Below, piece by piece: positions 1 through 10,039 of a stretch of 64,000 bases of DNA (positions are counted from its first letter, which is position 1; each line of letters starts with the position of its first letter). The notes beneath the pieces were generated by a model. The model saw nothing but the letters and a program-made list of their open reading frames with translations. It had not been told where the DNA came from and made no database searches. Origin of the DNA: Coleophoma eucalyptorum (lineage: Eukaryota > Ascomycota > Leotiomycetes > Helotiales > Dermateaceae); contig JALRME010000012.1 of assembly GCA_026120035.1 (NCBI GenBank), forward strand, positions 620,001 to 684,000. The letters run 5' to 3'. Both the position numbers and the translations under genes were made by a program.

Positions 1-1075
1 CATGCAAGATCAAGAAGCGGCAAATCGTTGTGAGGATGGATAGTTGAAGCTTGCTCTTTGACCTCCTGCCATTTCGATTCACGCGGTCCGGTGCAAGCCT
101 AACCTTCTTCGTCGCTACTGCGCTTGGGTTAGTGAGGCGAGAACTACAAAGGAGATGAGCACGCAAAGCCGGTAGTATGACTTGAATGATTCAACGCTGC
201 CTCTTCCCGGCGCTCAGATTGGAACTATTGTTCCGCAAACAGCAAATTGCAAGACACATCAGCTCAAAAAACTGCTCATGTCGCTGTCTTTTCTATCAAC
301 TGGTCAATCTGCAGGACCCTTGTTGCATATCCACTGACCAAAAAGCATCCAACCACGAACTGCCCCGCACGACCAGAATCTCCATCTTTTATAGTAGGGG
401 AAAAGGAAGATGAAGGGATTCAAGGTACGCTTGATTGAATGCAGAAATCTAGACGCCATAGCTACATTCCTCAGCCTTGCCGCACCAAAGGTTGATTGAC
501 TTTACTTCCAATCACAACACGCCACCTCCCTATTACTACATGCATACAGCCCATCAAGCCCATTCTGCCATCTCTGCACGCGCACTGTGTTGTTAGTCCC
601 AATTGAACGGCGCAGTATCTTACTCGCCACTAGACTCTTATACTCTGATGTACCTCCGCACGGAACCCGAAGGCTAGCTTAGCTTCATCCTAACTGCACC
701 ACAGACTTCAGCACTATGCCATATTTTACGGCTTCTCGTTCACGGACAGAAACTATTGCTTCCTTTGTCAGGAAGCGGGGCGTTATTTCACAGCTGCCAT
801 CCTGAAGTTGTGTGCAGCGCGGAAACTCAGGGGCAGACAGGACAGAGCAATATATAAGCATACTGCTTTTTCCGGCATATGCTGTACAATCTCATTCCAA
901 ACTTGCTTCTTCGTCTTCATCTCTTTTTCAAAGGGAAGTTTCCTTCTGGCCCCGTATAAATAGCTTCCAAGTCCCTCTTTATTTTTTTACACCTTTGAAG
1001 ACTTATATATTTGCTGCCTTTGTTATATACTTGGACACTACACTTCGTACTCCATAGCTTCACCAGATACCCAAG
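1..1075. other. Intergenic region upstream of the GPI-type protein gene
   Basis: No convincing gene is seen. The open frames between 186 and 438 are short, overlap each other and look like no family I know. The last 250 bases are pyrimidine-rich and AT-rich with two TATA-like elements (851-858 and 955-962), so this is the promoter and 5' UTR of the gene starting at 1076. What lies to the left cannot be judged because the window begins here. Confidence 0.6.
955..962 (+). promoter_or_regulatory. TATA box of the GPI-type protein gene
   Basis: TATAAATA lies about 114 bases before the ATG at 1076, in a pyrimidine-rich stretch. A weaker candidate, TATATAAG, is at 851-858. The position fits a fungal TATA box with a short 5' UTR. 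This is inference from motif and distance; no transcript data were available. Confidence 0.5.
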
Positions 1076-1702
1076 ATGCGTTTCTCCACCACCACCACCA
1101 TCCTCACCGGCTTGCTTGCGGGCATTGCCTCAGCACAAACCCCAGCGTAAGTAGACTACTGATTGCCCTCATCCTGCTCACCAACCAGCATCAAATTCAA
1201 GTCCCATCTCACAAACTGACATTTCCTTTTCCCCTACAGTCAAACCTCCCAAGCAAAAGCCGACATTGCTTCTTATGTCTCTGCCCTGCAAACCAACCCA
1301 ACTTTCCTCTCCGTCTTCGCTAGTCTCGCTTCGCAGCCAACTCTCCTCGCCGAGATTGAGGCTCTTCAATCCGCCGTCATGGCTGCCGAAACCATCTCTA
1401 TACCCGCTCCTGACTTCCTCAGTGCGTTGCCAAGCGATCAGCAAGAGTTCATCTCGAGCGTTGCTCTTGCTGAGGTCAGTATTTTGAGCAAGGATGGGAT
1501 TATGGCTACCGGCAGCGCTGTGAACGCAGCAGCGACGGGGAACAGTACTGCAACGGGGTCCTCAAGTACAGGGACGGCGACAGGGACGGCGACAGCGACA
1601 GCAACGGCGACAAGCACCAAAAATGCTGCTGTTGGGAATAACGTGGTTAGTGCTTCGGCTGGGGGCTTGATGGCGTTCGTTGCTATTGTGCTTGCTCTGT
1701 GA
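1076..1702 (+). CDS. Small secreted protein with GPI-anchor-type C-terminus
   Basis: Two exons, 1076-1146 and 1240-1702, with intron 1147-1239 (GTAAGT...CAG), give 177 residues. The protein starts with a signal peptide (MRF, a Thr run, then a hydrophobic core ending ASA-Q at about residue 20). A helical domain of about 85 residues follows, then a Ser/Thr/Ala/Gly-rich stretch with TGTAT-type repeats, a probable O-glycosylated stalk. It ends in a hydrophobic tail (VSASAGGLMAFVAIVLAL) with no charged residue after it, the classic GPI-attachment signal. Expected location is the outer plasma membrane or cell wall. Fungi encode many such proteins; the function is unknown and I recognise no enzymatic motif. 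The start is supported by the signal peptide and the TATA box at 955. Confidence 0.85.
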
Positions 1703-2048
1703 AGGCGCAGGATAATATGCGAGCTTGCACTTTTGAAGGCGATGTCTGGAAATGGAGACAAAAAGGATGGATTAAGAGAATCTTTCGTGTTAAAACTAGG
1801 CATATCTGGGTACCGAAAAATGAAATATGAGAAAAGACAAAATCAAAAGCGGACAATGTCCTCGTTTCTCCATGACTCTGACCCTGACCCTGAGAACTCC
1901 TCGCGTAATATAGAGAATGCTTCGATTTGCATGTAAAAGAGGGCTGTGCCAAACAGACAGAGAAAAGTTATATATATCATATCCTCCGTCAAACTTGACC
2001 CGTTTCCCTATTTGTACTAAACGAGCCCTCGGAATTGACCTACTGCAA
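1703..2048. other. Short convergent intergenic region
   Basis: About 350 bases between the stop codons of two convergent genes. It is AT-rich and must hold both 3' UTRs and polyadenylation regions. Antisense frames here overlap the real exons and show no coding character. Nothing else is visible. Confidence 0.6.
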
Positions 2049-3691
2049 TCATGTATACACGAGATTCTTGAGTCTCTTCTCAATGACCTGTCGGCCGTCG
2101 AGCGTTTTCCACACCTCGTGGGGTGCCTTTTCGACAATGTCCCACTCGACGAGCTTTCTTGTCAAGTGGCTCAAGTCACGCTGTTTCCTCTCCCACTCAG
2201 TATCCTTTCTGATCTCAATACCCGAGCTGATCAAAACCAACGGGACGTTTTCGCTCTGGAAGTTTCTTGCACTGCTCACTTCGTTCTTGGTAAGTGAGTC
2301 CGCTACAAGTGATTCTTGTAGTTTGGCTTTGATGTACTTTCCATTTTGATAGGCTGCGCGTCCATAGACTCGGTCTTCACGTGTGCGTCCTCGAAAGATT
2401 GCTCCTGGAATTCTATCGAGACCCAAAGGTGAGATGATACCCCAAGCCCAGTACAAAAACCCGTTCCCAGGAGCCCCAACGCGGTGCAGGAGATCCTCAT
2501 GTAGAGGGTCAATCATGAGGATGCCGTGAATATCGTGGCGGTGACGAGCAGAGAAGATCCGGCTGTAGATGCTTCCGACTCCTGCGCTTACGAGAACCCA
2601 TGGTCCTGTCTCGCCCGCACGACCCATAGCTTCAGAAAGCACGTCTGATGCCATGCCTGCTGAGAATGGAGAAGGAGCATTATCTGACCAGCCAAAGCCC
2701 GGGCGATCCGAGTAGCAGTACCTGCTAATGCTTCCGTTGGCCAAAGCGTTGACTGCAATCTGGTTCATGCCATGTCCGAATGGATATTCCCCAGCTTCGA
2801 ATAGAACGGTTGGGAGCTTGTTTCCATCAATATCGGTTGAATTACCATCGCAGAAAAGATGGAGCTGGTACTTATCCCCATCGACATAATACCTCTCGCC
2901 TGGTGCTGGAAGCGAGGAGTCTCGAGCTCGAAGGATTAAGGTCGCTGAAAGTAGTATAGCAACAATAGCTATGACGACGAGGATAATGGTAGAAGTCATA
3001 ACAGCACACCATTCTCTCAGGGTACGACGAGTCTCCATACGGCCGGTGAGGCGTTCCTCTTCCTCGTGTTTGCCCCATGCAACCACTCTGTCAGTCGAGA
3101 CAGTCCAGATGCTGATGAGCAATGCCCATACGGCACTGGCAATTCCAACCCAGCCCTCCTCAACACGTAGCCTTGGAACAGCAAGAATAAGAATAACATC
3201 CAGGAGGAGAAACACGGAAATAACAAGACATGTTACTTGCGCTGCCTTTGAAGGGGTCGAAAAGAATAGCAGTACAATAAGGAGCAGGCCAAGGGTCAGC
3301 GTCGTATATGAAAAGTCGAAGAAACCAGAACCTCTCGAGTGCATTCCAGGTGGGCTGACAAAGATCGAGACGAGGAGCAGGACCCACCATAAGAAGGTTA
3401 TGATGGCGAAGAGCACCGTGAAGTATCGAAGAAATCGTACGCTCCAAAGATTGTAAGGCGAGACCTGTAATATGTGTAAGTTTGATTGGACTTGGGAGCT
3501 GGTGGACTGAAGCATACAGCTGGATCATCCGGGCTCAGATAACCCTCACGAGGAGGACTTGGGGGAAGAAGATGTGTTCGTTCATCGGCCTCGGAAAGAC
3601 GAGGTGCTGCAGCCTCTCCCGAATCTCCATTTCCATTGCGGACTTTAGGAGGATCATCATGGTCGTCCGGCTTCGAACCCCACATCGTCAT
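2049..3691 (-). CDS. DUF2417 multi-pass membrane protein with alpha/beta-hydrolase domain
   Basis: Two exons on the minus strand, 3691-3518 and 3464-2049, with intron 3465-3517 (GTATGC...CAG, 53 nt), give 529 residues. The N-terminus is polar and proline-rich (residues 1-60). About four hydrophobic helices follow (residues ~75-185), then another membrane segment (~220-245), then a luminal or matrix alpha/beta-hydrolase-like domain to the end. The layout and phrases such as DRPGFGWSD and SAGVGSIYSRIF match the fungal DUF2417 family (often called 'mitochondrial integral membrane protein'), whose biochemical role is not established. The canonical GxSxG nucleophile elbow is not seen; the equivalent position reads SAGVGS, so hydrolase activity is uncertain. 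The first Met is used; a second lies two codons later. Confidence 0.85.
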
Positions 3692-4682
3692 AGTAACGGT
3701 AATAGAAGTTGACAGCGGCTTCGACGGTGGAGTTTCGTATATATGGGTGTAAATAGTAACAGTAAAGGAGGGTGGAGATGGGGAATGGACTAAGATAAAG
3801 GCGGATGCTGTAAACTTAGAGCAGAAGATATGGAAGATAAAAGAAAGAGTTCAGCAGAGTCGTGGGGAGAGAAGTGCTTCCCTCCCAGTCCAACGCGACG
3901 CCAACGACGACAACGATGATCTTGGAGCTTGCGAATGCCCTAGCATTGGCCAATCAAGGATGTGTGTGACAGACCAAATGGATGGTTTTGGTCTTTATTG
4001 TTTGGAGGCTAAGCCTCTGATAGCCATCGCCTTCGTGCGGGAAAGACAAGAGAGCTGGGCAGAAGAGAGCTGGAAAGAAGACGAATGACGTAGTGACCAC
4101 AACCGCCACCTAGATTGTGCGACCTGCCCCGCGTTGCATGGCACAGTGAGTAGTAGGTGCGGCTTGAAGCGTGCTGATACACGAATGAACCAGTCAGTAC
4201 ACGGGGTCCGACACACCCATCTTGAGGATGCCGTTCCCATGCGACACGACTGGGGATTTGCGATGTTTGCGGTGGCACAAGCTCAGTACAATTCTGCTCT
4301 GTGCTGGGATGCGATGGGATGGGATGGGCTGCCGTTGCCGCTGTCGAAAGTCTTTATCGGCTCTTATCGACTTGCATTAGCGCCATGACTCCGGGCACGA
4401 GCACGAGAGAGAGCAGACATGGACATGGACATGGGCGTGGACATGGATCTGGATAATCGAATGTATCTCATGGCTAGAGACATGGTTTTGTAACCGACGA
4501 CGACGATCATTCTCATTGTTCTGGAACCCTCCCTGCACACGGCAATCGAGGAATCGAGGAATGACACGGGCATCGTGAAGTCAATAAACCCAGGGTTAGA
4601 TAGAGGTTGATCACACCACACGCATCTCCAGAAAATCAATAATTCTCGAGGACACCCGTTTCCACTCCTCTCGCCAGTCAGC
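3692..4682. other. Divergent promoter region between the DUF2417 gene and PPE1
   Basis: About 990 bases between two divergent starts. Small frames on both strands (3995-4388) have no recognisable product. GGGAT-type short repeats occur at about 4307-4330 and an ACATGG/ATGGACATG run at 4415-4450. I see no RNA gene. It presumably holds both promoters. Confidence 0.55.
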
Positions 4683-6001
4683 ATGAGTGACCTACAACGA
4701 TCATTCGCAAAGGCCAAGCTGGCGAGCTTCCCACCACCAGAATTCGACGAGGCTGATGAAGATGAGGGTGATTATCTCACAGAGCTTCCGCCCGAGGATG
4801 ATTCATCTTCTGCATCCTCCGCATCTTCTGCCTCCTCTACTGGCACCATCAAACCCCTATCAAGCAGAAACTTATTCGCAAGACCACAAGGGTTTGGGCC
4901 AACATTGCATCTATAACTTCCATCAAGACTAATTTGACTAGATCCCCAAACAAGAGGACAATGGATTCGATTCCATGGACTACATATTTTGAACGAGAAC
5001 TGTTCATTGTACGAGAGGCTGCCGGACAGAAGATTGCCCATCACGCATACCTCACGTCGCCTGTCGGTAACGGGCCTCTCTTTGTCACACATCATGGAGC
5101 GGGATCTTCAGGGCTTTCCTTCGCGGTGCTGACCGCACAACTACGCAAGCTGCTTCCATCGGCCGGGATTCTGTCACTTGACGCTCGAGGTCACGGATCC
5201 ACAACCATCACGCCCAATGATGCCCCACTAGATCTCAGTCTGGAGACACTCAGCACGGATCTTGTTGCTGTTGTCGAAGAGACGAAGACACAAATGAAGT
5301 GGAATACCATGCCATTTCTGGTTCTGATAGGACACTCATTAGGCGGTGCAGTCGTCACGCATGTTGCAAAAGGCGGAAGTCTTGGGAATGCCATTCTTGG
5401 ATATGCCGTACTTGACGTCGTGGAAGGATCCGCCATCGATGCATTGCAGAGTATGCAAACCTACCTATCAACAAGACCTGTGGGATTCCCAACCCTTGAA
5501 GCTGGTATTGAATGGCATATCCGTTCTCGAACAATCCGCAACTCTCTCTCAGCTCGCACGAGTGTACCTGCATTATTAATGCACAACGAAGAGATGAAAG
5601 GCTCCCGAGTATGGACATGGAAAACTGACCTTGCAGCAACCCAACCCTTCTGGGAAGATTGGTTCATCGGGCTCAGTAAGAAGTTTCTTGAAGCGAAAGG
5701 TGGCAAACTGCTCCTGTTGGCTGGCACAGACAGGCTGGACAAAGAGCTTATGATCGGACAAATGCAAGGTATTTATATACCTTTATAGTCTGATGTGTCC
5801 TGAGAATTAATGACTAATATTCATGGGTCTATAGGCAAATATGCACTTCAAGTCTTCCCCGAAGCTGGCCATTTCATTCACGAAGACCTCCCGGAGAAGA
5901 CAGCGATGGTCATTGCTGATTTCTACAAGCGGAATGATCGTAGTGCTCTAGTCTTGCCACCGAAAGTATCGGATATGTTGAAGCAGGGCAGGAGAATCTG
6001 A
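4683..6001 (+). CDS. ppe1: Protein phosphatase methylesterase 1 (PP2A demethylase)
   Basis: Three exons, 4683-4891, 4942-5768 and 5835-6001, give 400 residues. The introns are 4892-4941, with an unusual GTTTGG donor but a good branch site, and 5769-5834. The enzyme removes the methyl ester from the C-terminal leucine of the PP2A catalytic subunit and so controls phosphatase assembly in cytosol and nucleus. The protein has a charged N-terminus with an acidic/Ser-rich stretch (residues 24-60), then an alpha/beta-hydrolase fold. The nucleophile is Ser202 in GHSLGG, the acid is most likely Asp228 in VLDVVEG, and the histidine is His358 in EAGHFIHED. The blocks EWHIRSRTIRN and EAKGGKLLLLAGTDRLDKELMI are typical of PME-1. 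Length fits fungal PPE1. Confidence 0.93.
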
Positions 6002-6687
6002 TGGGCAAGATATCTCATGACTGTCTGTGGCCCAAGGCTCGATGGAATACATACATCTTGCCTCGTGAGGCTCTTCTGTCTCGCAAAATGAACAGTCGAG
6101 CGTTGGGGGTACTTTAAAATGTGTAAACAGCAAAGGCTACCGGCGCAGTACTAATGAGAGGAAATACTTAGGTGTGGCCTGACCCTAGTAGTGACGGCTA
6201 TGTGGGACAACTATGAATGTGGACTGTTGTGATGGATATGCCTAAGGGATTGGGAAGGGAAGGCAGCTCGATGGCGTGTTGAGATACTGCTTAGCAATGG
6301 TAGCAGGGACTTCGTTCATAGCTGCACATGTGAGTGCCACAGCTCCTGAACAACGAGAACCTCAAAATATAATTGTTAAGTTAGTGTTTACCTTTGTGGC
6401 TATCTATCCATGAGTGCCCAAATTGACTTCAGCGGTATTAATAAAACCCTCTAAACCAGTTTCTAGAAAAAGTGAGTCCTTGAAAAACCTAATCAATTTC
6501 GAGTCACTCCCTGCTTAGATTGCTCTTTTCGGGTACGTTAACAATCCCAGAATCTAAGCTAATTCTATTATATTCCTGCCAGAAACCTCCGGCTCCCTGA
6601 AAATCACACGCACGCTAAGGGTATATCGATATTTGCGCCCAAATTCGCAACTCGCAAGAATGGAGAAAGCCAGAACATCACGCTAAT
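6002..6687. other. Convergent intergenic region
   Basis: About 690 bases between convergent stops of ppe1 and the 2EXR gene. It is AT-rich and has no open frame longer than about 60 codons that resembles a protein. It holds the two 3' UTRs; I see nothing else. Confidence 0.6.
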
Positions 6688-7584
6688 TTAGATCAAATCC
6701 GCCAGGTCGCCCAACGGCTCACCACGCTCCATCCGTCGCACCATGGCGAGGAAGAAGAACCTCTCCATCATACTGTCTTCGTCCTCCATATACGTAACAT
6801 CAAGTAAAGTGCCTAGTGTCTTACCCCATTCGAGCTTTTGCCCACCAACAAATGCTCTTTGATTCCAGCCTTCGAACCACCAATGGCGACTACAATCCTC
6901 TGGGTAGTCAGGAGGCTCATAGTCAGGATCATGCTCATGAGCCCTAAGACACGTAATCTGCGGCCAAGAATACACCGTCCCATCCTCTCTCTCGGCCGCC
7001 TCATCAATCATCCCCGCAATATCTATTACCGCATTACACCCATACTGCTCCCCGGTAGTCTCGGCATCACAAACAACAGCCATCGCCTTGACGCCGGTGA
7101 AGCGCGTCAGCTCACGCATGGAATCCTCCACATGCGCCATCAGCGAATACTCATGAATCAGCAGCCGGCGCACGCGCGCGAAATCCGCATCCCCAATCTT
7201 CCTCCCGAGCCGCCCGGGGGCCGCGCCGAATGTCTCCCAGTGGAAATACGCCGCGTCTAGTTCGTAGCTGAAGTAGACGGTTGCGAATTCCGGCGTGCGC
7301 CCAAAGCAGAGTGAGTAGGTCTTGAGGGCCTCCAAGCGGCTTTCTTGACATGTATGGAGGAGCGCGGGGATGCTGTTCTTGGTGTTTGAACTGATGCAGC
7401 GCCGGTGCTTGCCTGACCACTTGATGTTCACATAGCGTGGTTCGATGCTCAGATTCCAGATTGTAAGGCGGAGTTCAAGTGGGAGTTTGAGGAAGGAGTG
7501 GAAGGTTGTGGGTGTGGTAGCGGCTTGATTTGCTGCCATTGTATCATTGCGCCCCCGCATTGTGGACGCTGATTGAGGTTGCAA
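6688..7584 (-). CDS. 2EXR-domain protein of unknown function
   Basis: A single uninterrupted exon of 298 residues. Residues ~27-130 carry the 2EXR signature common in filamentous fungi: FHSFLKLPLELRLTIWNLS at the start, then the PRYVNI strand and the HTCQESRLEALKTY helix. The rest is a mixed alpha/beta domain with an acidic patch (DPDYEPPDYPED) and a C-terminal helix. 2EXR proteins form large, fast-evolving families in Pezizomycotina, related in shape to F-box-like leader motifs, but no molecular function is established. The first Met is at 7584; in-frame alternatives at 7560 and 7539 would shorten the weakly conserved N-terminus. No signal peptide or membrane segment is visible. Confidence 0.85.
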   Translation of the reverse strand: MQPQSASTMRGRNDTMAANQAATTPTTFHSFLKLPLELRLTIWNLSIEPRYVNIKWSGKHRRCISSNTKNSIPALLHTCQESRLEALKTYSLCFGRTPEFATVYFSYELDAAYFHWETFGAAPGRLGRKIGDADFARVRRLLIHEYSLMAHVEDSMRELTRFTGVKAMAVVCDAETTGEQYGCNAVIDIAGMIDEAAEREDGTVYSWPQITCLRAHEHDPDYEPPDYPEDCSRHWWFEGWNQRAFVGGQKLEWGKTLGTLLDVTYMEDEDSMMERFFFLAMVRRMERGEPLGDLADLI

Positions 7585-8070
7585 GGTGCAGATGGGTCAG
7601 ATTAAAGATGACGATGTTGGAAGCTGGAAGCTCGGGCCAAATGATGGGGTCGGGCAAACGCGATATCACGTGACACTGTCAAATGAATCCTCAGCTCTAA
7701 TATGAAGTTTTAGAGAACTTTACAGAGCAAGAAGGTTTCAACATTCTCGTGTCTAAACGGAGAATTTAGTTTTCTAGAAGATAGTACGGTATTCAGAAAG
7801 ACCTCTAGAAACCATACTTGCGGGGGTGCTTCATAATGTCTATTTAAAATAAATCAGCAATCGATGAGTTACCAGGAGACATCTCGTTGATTGGTCGGAT
7901 TTCTAGATCATTAAGATAGATTTTAGCAGCATGGGTGGGATTTTCTTGCAATTAAACTCTTGCAGTGAGATGTGTAAGACACCTATCGAGTAACTCATAT
8001 ATCTTCATTTCAATCCTCCAACGCCGCCCATAATACGCTATGCAAATCAAGTCTCTTTGTTCCCTGCATG
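7585..8070. other. Intergenic region between the 2EXR gene and rfc2
   Basis: About 490 bases, AT-rich, holding the promoter of the 2EXR gene (minus strand) and the 3' UTR of rfc2. A CACGTGAC element lies near 7666-7673. No further gene is seen. Confidence 0.55.
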
Positions 8071-9377
8071 TTAAGCATCGGCCATTATGTTAGAAGTCCG
8101 TAGTGACAGATCTAGGATAGTGAGGTGTTCATCCGAACCATCAACAAGTCGTTTGTCCGACTCTGAAAAGAGCATGACGATCTTGTTCTTTTGAACATCT
8201 GGAATTGACTCATTATATATTATGGATTGGTAAAGCTAAAGAAGTGTTAGCAAGTTTATCATCCAGAACACCTAAACAACATACCTGTGACACTACCTGA
8301 GTGGCACTCCAGCCATCCGCTACCATATCAGTCACAACCTTGGCTACCGCCTCATAGACAGCTCCTTTTGATTTCGGCTGCATGGCATTGACCAACCTGT
8401 CAATTGTCGAATCTGGTATGACACCTGCGATATCCTCTATGCTCTTAACAGTAACAACTTTGGAGTTTGCATCGTCAACATCCATAGCATCTGCATCTTC
8501 AGCATCCTTCCCAATCTTGACAGCGCCCACAAGTCGTGCAGCACTCTGCAAGAAGGTGATAGCCTTTCGAAGGTCTCCTTCACTGCACTTGATCAGCATC
8601 TCTGCTGCCCCGCTCTCTAACTTGACACCTTCCATCTCCGCAATGTCTTCTACCCTCTTCTTTGCATTTCCTTGATCTAAGCTCTTGAACCGGAACTTCG
8701 AGCATCTGCTTGCCAGTGGGTCAATGATCCTTGTAACATAATTACAGATTAGACAAAATCGAGTGATCTTGCTGTATGTCTCCATGGTTCTACGCAGTGC
8801 ACTTTGTGCATCTTGTGTCATTGAATCCGCTTCGTCCAAAATGATAATCTTGTATGGAGGACATGGCCACTGCGCTCGGTATGCTGGGGAAGGATTCGAA
8901 AGTTGCATTCGTGCGAAATCTTTTACTTTTTCTCGTACAATACTGATGCCTCGCTCATCGGAAGCATTGAGCTCGAGCACACGCGTCTTCATCAACTCGG
9001 GTCCGTACAGCTCTTTGGCAAGTGCAAGGACAGTGGAGGTCTTGCCGGTACCTGGGGGGCCATAGAAGAGCATGTGCGGAAGCTATGCGAGGTTTTAGCA
9101 CAAGCTGAGACGCAGGAGGAGGTTACGTACGTTAGAGGATTGTAATGTACGCTGCAGCACTGTGATTGTATGATCTTGTGCCGTGACATCATTCAGGTTC
9201 TTTGGCCGGCTATAGTATTTCATCAGCGTCAATTCTTGATGGTAAGCGTTTGCGCACATACTATTTCTCAACCCACGGCTGAAGTCTGTTGTTCTCCTTG
9301 GCAGGCGCAACCTTGGCGGATGATGCACCATTAGCAGCAGCCTGCTTTCGTGCCTTGATATCGAAGAAGTTGGACAT
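8071..9377 (-). CDS. rfc2: Replication factor C small subunit, clamp loader (Rfc2; RFC4 in human naming)
   Basis: Four exons on the minus strand, 9377-9262, 9209-9131, 9082-8285 and 8235-8071, with introns of 52, 48 and 49 nt, give 385 residues. It is one of the AAA+ subunits of the pentameric clamp loader that puts PCNA on primed DNA, and also of the Rad24, Ctf18 and Elg1 variants. Visible are QPWVEKYRPK at the start, Walker A GPPGTGKT, Walker B DEAD in [10 protein letters not shown], and the SRC arginine-finger motif ([10 protein letters not shown]). The sensor-2 region [13 protein letters not shown] and a C-terminal collar domain follow. The sequence is closest in memory to yeast Rfc2. A spacer with an acidic ADAMDVDDA patch is present, as in other fungi. 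Its promoter is shared with the RecQ gene. Confidence 0.95.
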
Positions 9378-10039
9378 GACTACGGTGTGCTGTGGTGCTC
9401 GAGAAAGACGGATTGTGCTCCTAAGATGAAGCGGGAGACGCGACGTGAATTTCGAGCGCGTCATTTTCTAAATTGGGTTTAAGCGAGCAAGATTTAAAGT
9501 GCTCTCTCATCCATGGCTTGGGAGTCTCTTTTCATTCCCAACTTTACAAGATTGGATGAATTTCGAGACTATATTAGCAATCTAAATGAGAGCCTGTCAA
9601 TGACATAGATTCTTAAGTCTTGAATCATGAGAGTTGAGAAGGCTTGCCTTCATCCGCTGGACTGCTTTTATGACTTTAGGAATAGCCTCTCAAAATTTAG
9701 TTTCCAAAACACTACACTACGGCCGAATTTGCAAATTTATGGTGATTCGGATAGCTTATAAATTCATCGTTTGGATGTTTACACTTGAAATCTTCTGCTG
9801 GTTTGGAGTTGTCACTTCGACGACACATGAGGACCACCCATTTCATCGTTATCGCACACGTGACACGGTCATATCGCGACTTTCTAGCTTCGGCGCGTCT
9901 CGCGATGTCGTCAATTCGAGATCCGTGCTTGTCCAAAGTCAACAACGCCTTCAATTTCGAATCTTCCGCTTCTTGCCCGTAAAATTATCTCTTGGATTCC
10001 AATGGCCTCACCTGGGACATTGCGCCCTAAAATGACCTG
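9378..10039. promoter_or_regulatory. Bidirectional promoter of rfc2 and the RecQ helicase gene
   Basis: The two start codons are divergent and 662 bases apart, so both promoters lie here. Three MCB-like cores (ACGCG/CGCGT, the binding site of the G1/S factor MBF) are visible: 9438-9442 in GAGACGCGACG, 9457-9461 in AGCGCGTCA, and 9894-9898 in GGCGCGTCTCGCGA. A palindromic CACGTG sits at 9857-9862. The cores lie near each start, where replication-gene promoters carry them. This is motif reading only; G+C-rich short motifs can occur by chance. Confidence 0.55.

Noticed and set aside
186..438. Two overlapping short frames near the left edge
   Set aside because: 60-75 codons, overlapping in two frames, no recognisable domain, no signal peptide and no clear splice context.
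1178..1803. Minus-strand frames over the GPI-type gene
   Set aside because: They mirror the Ala/Thr-rich coding repeats of the plus-strand gene, whose spliced frame has a signal peptide and GPI tail.
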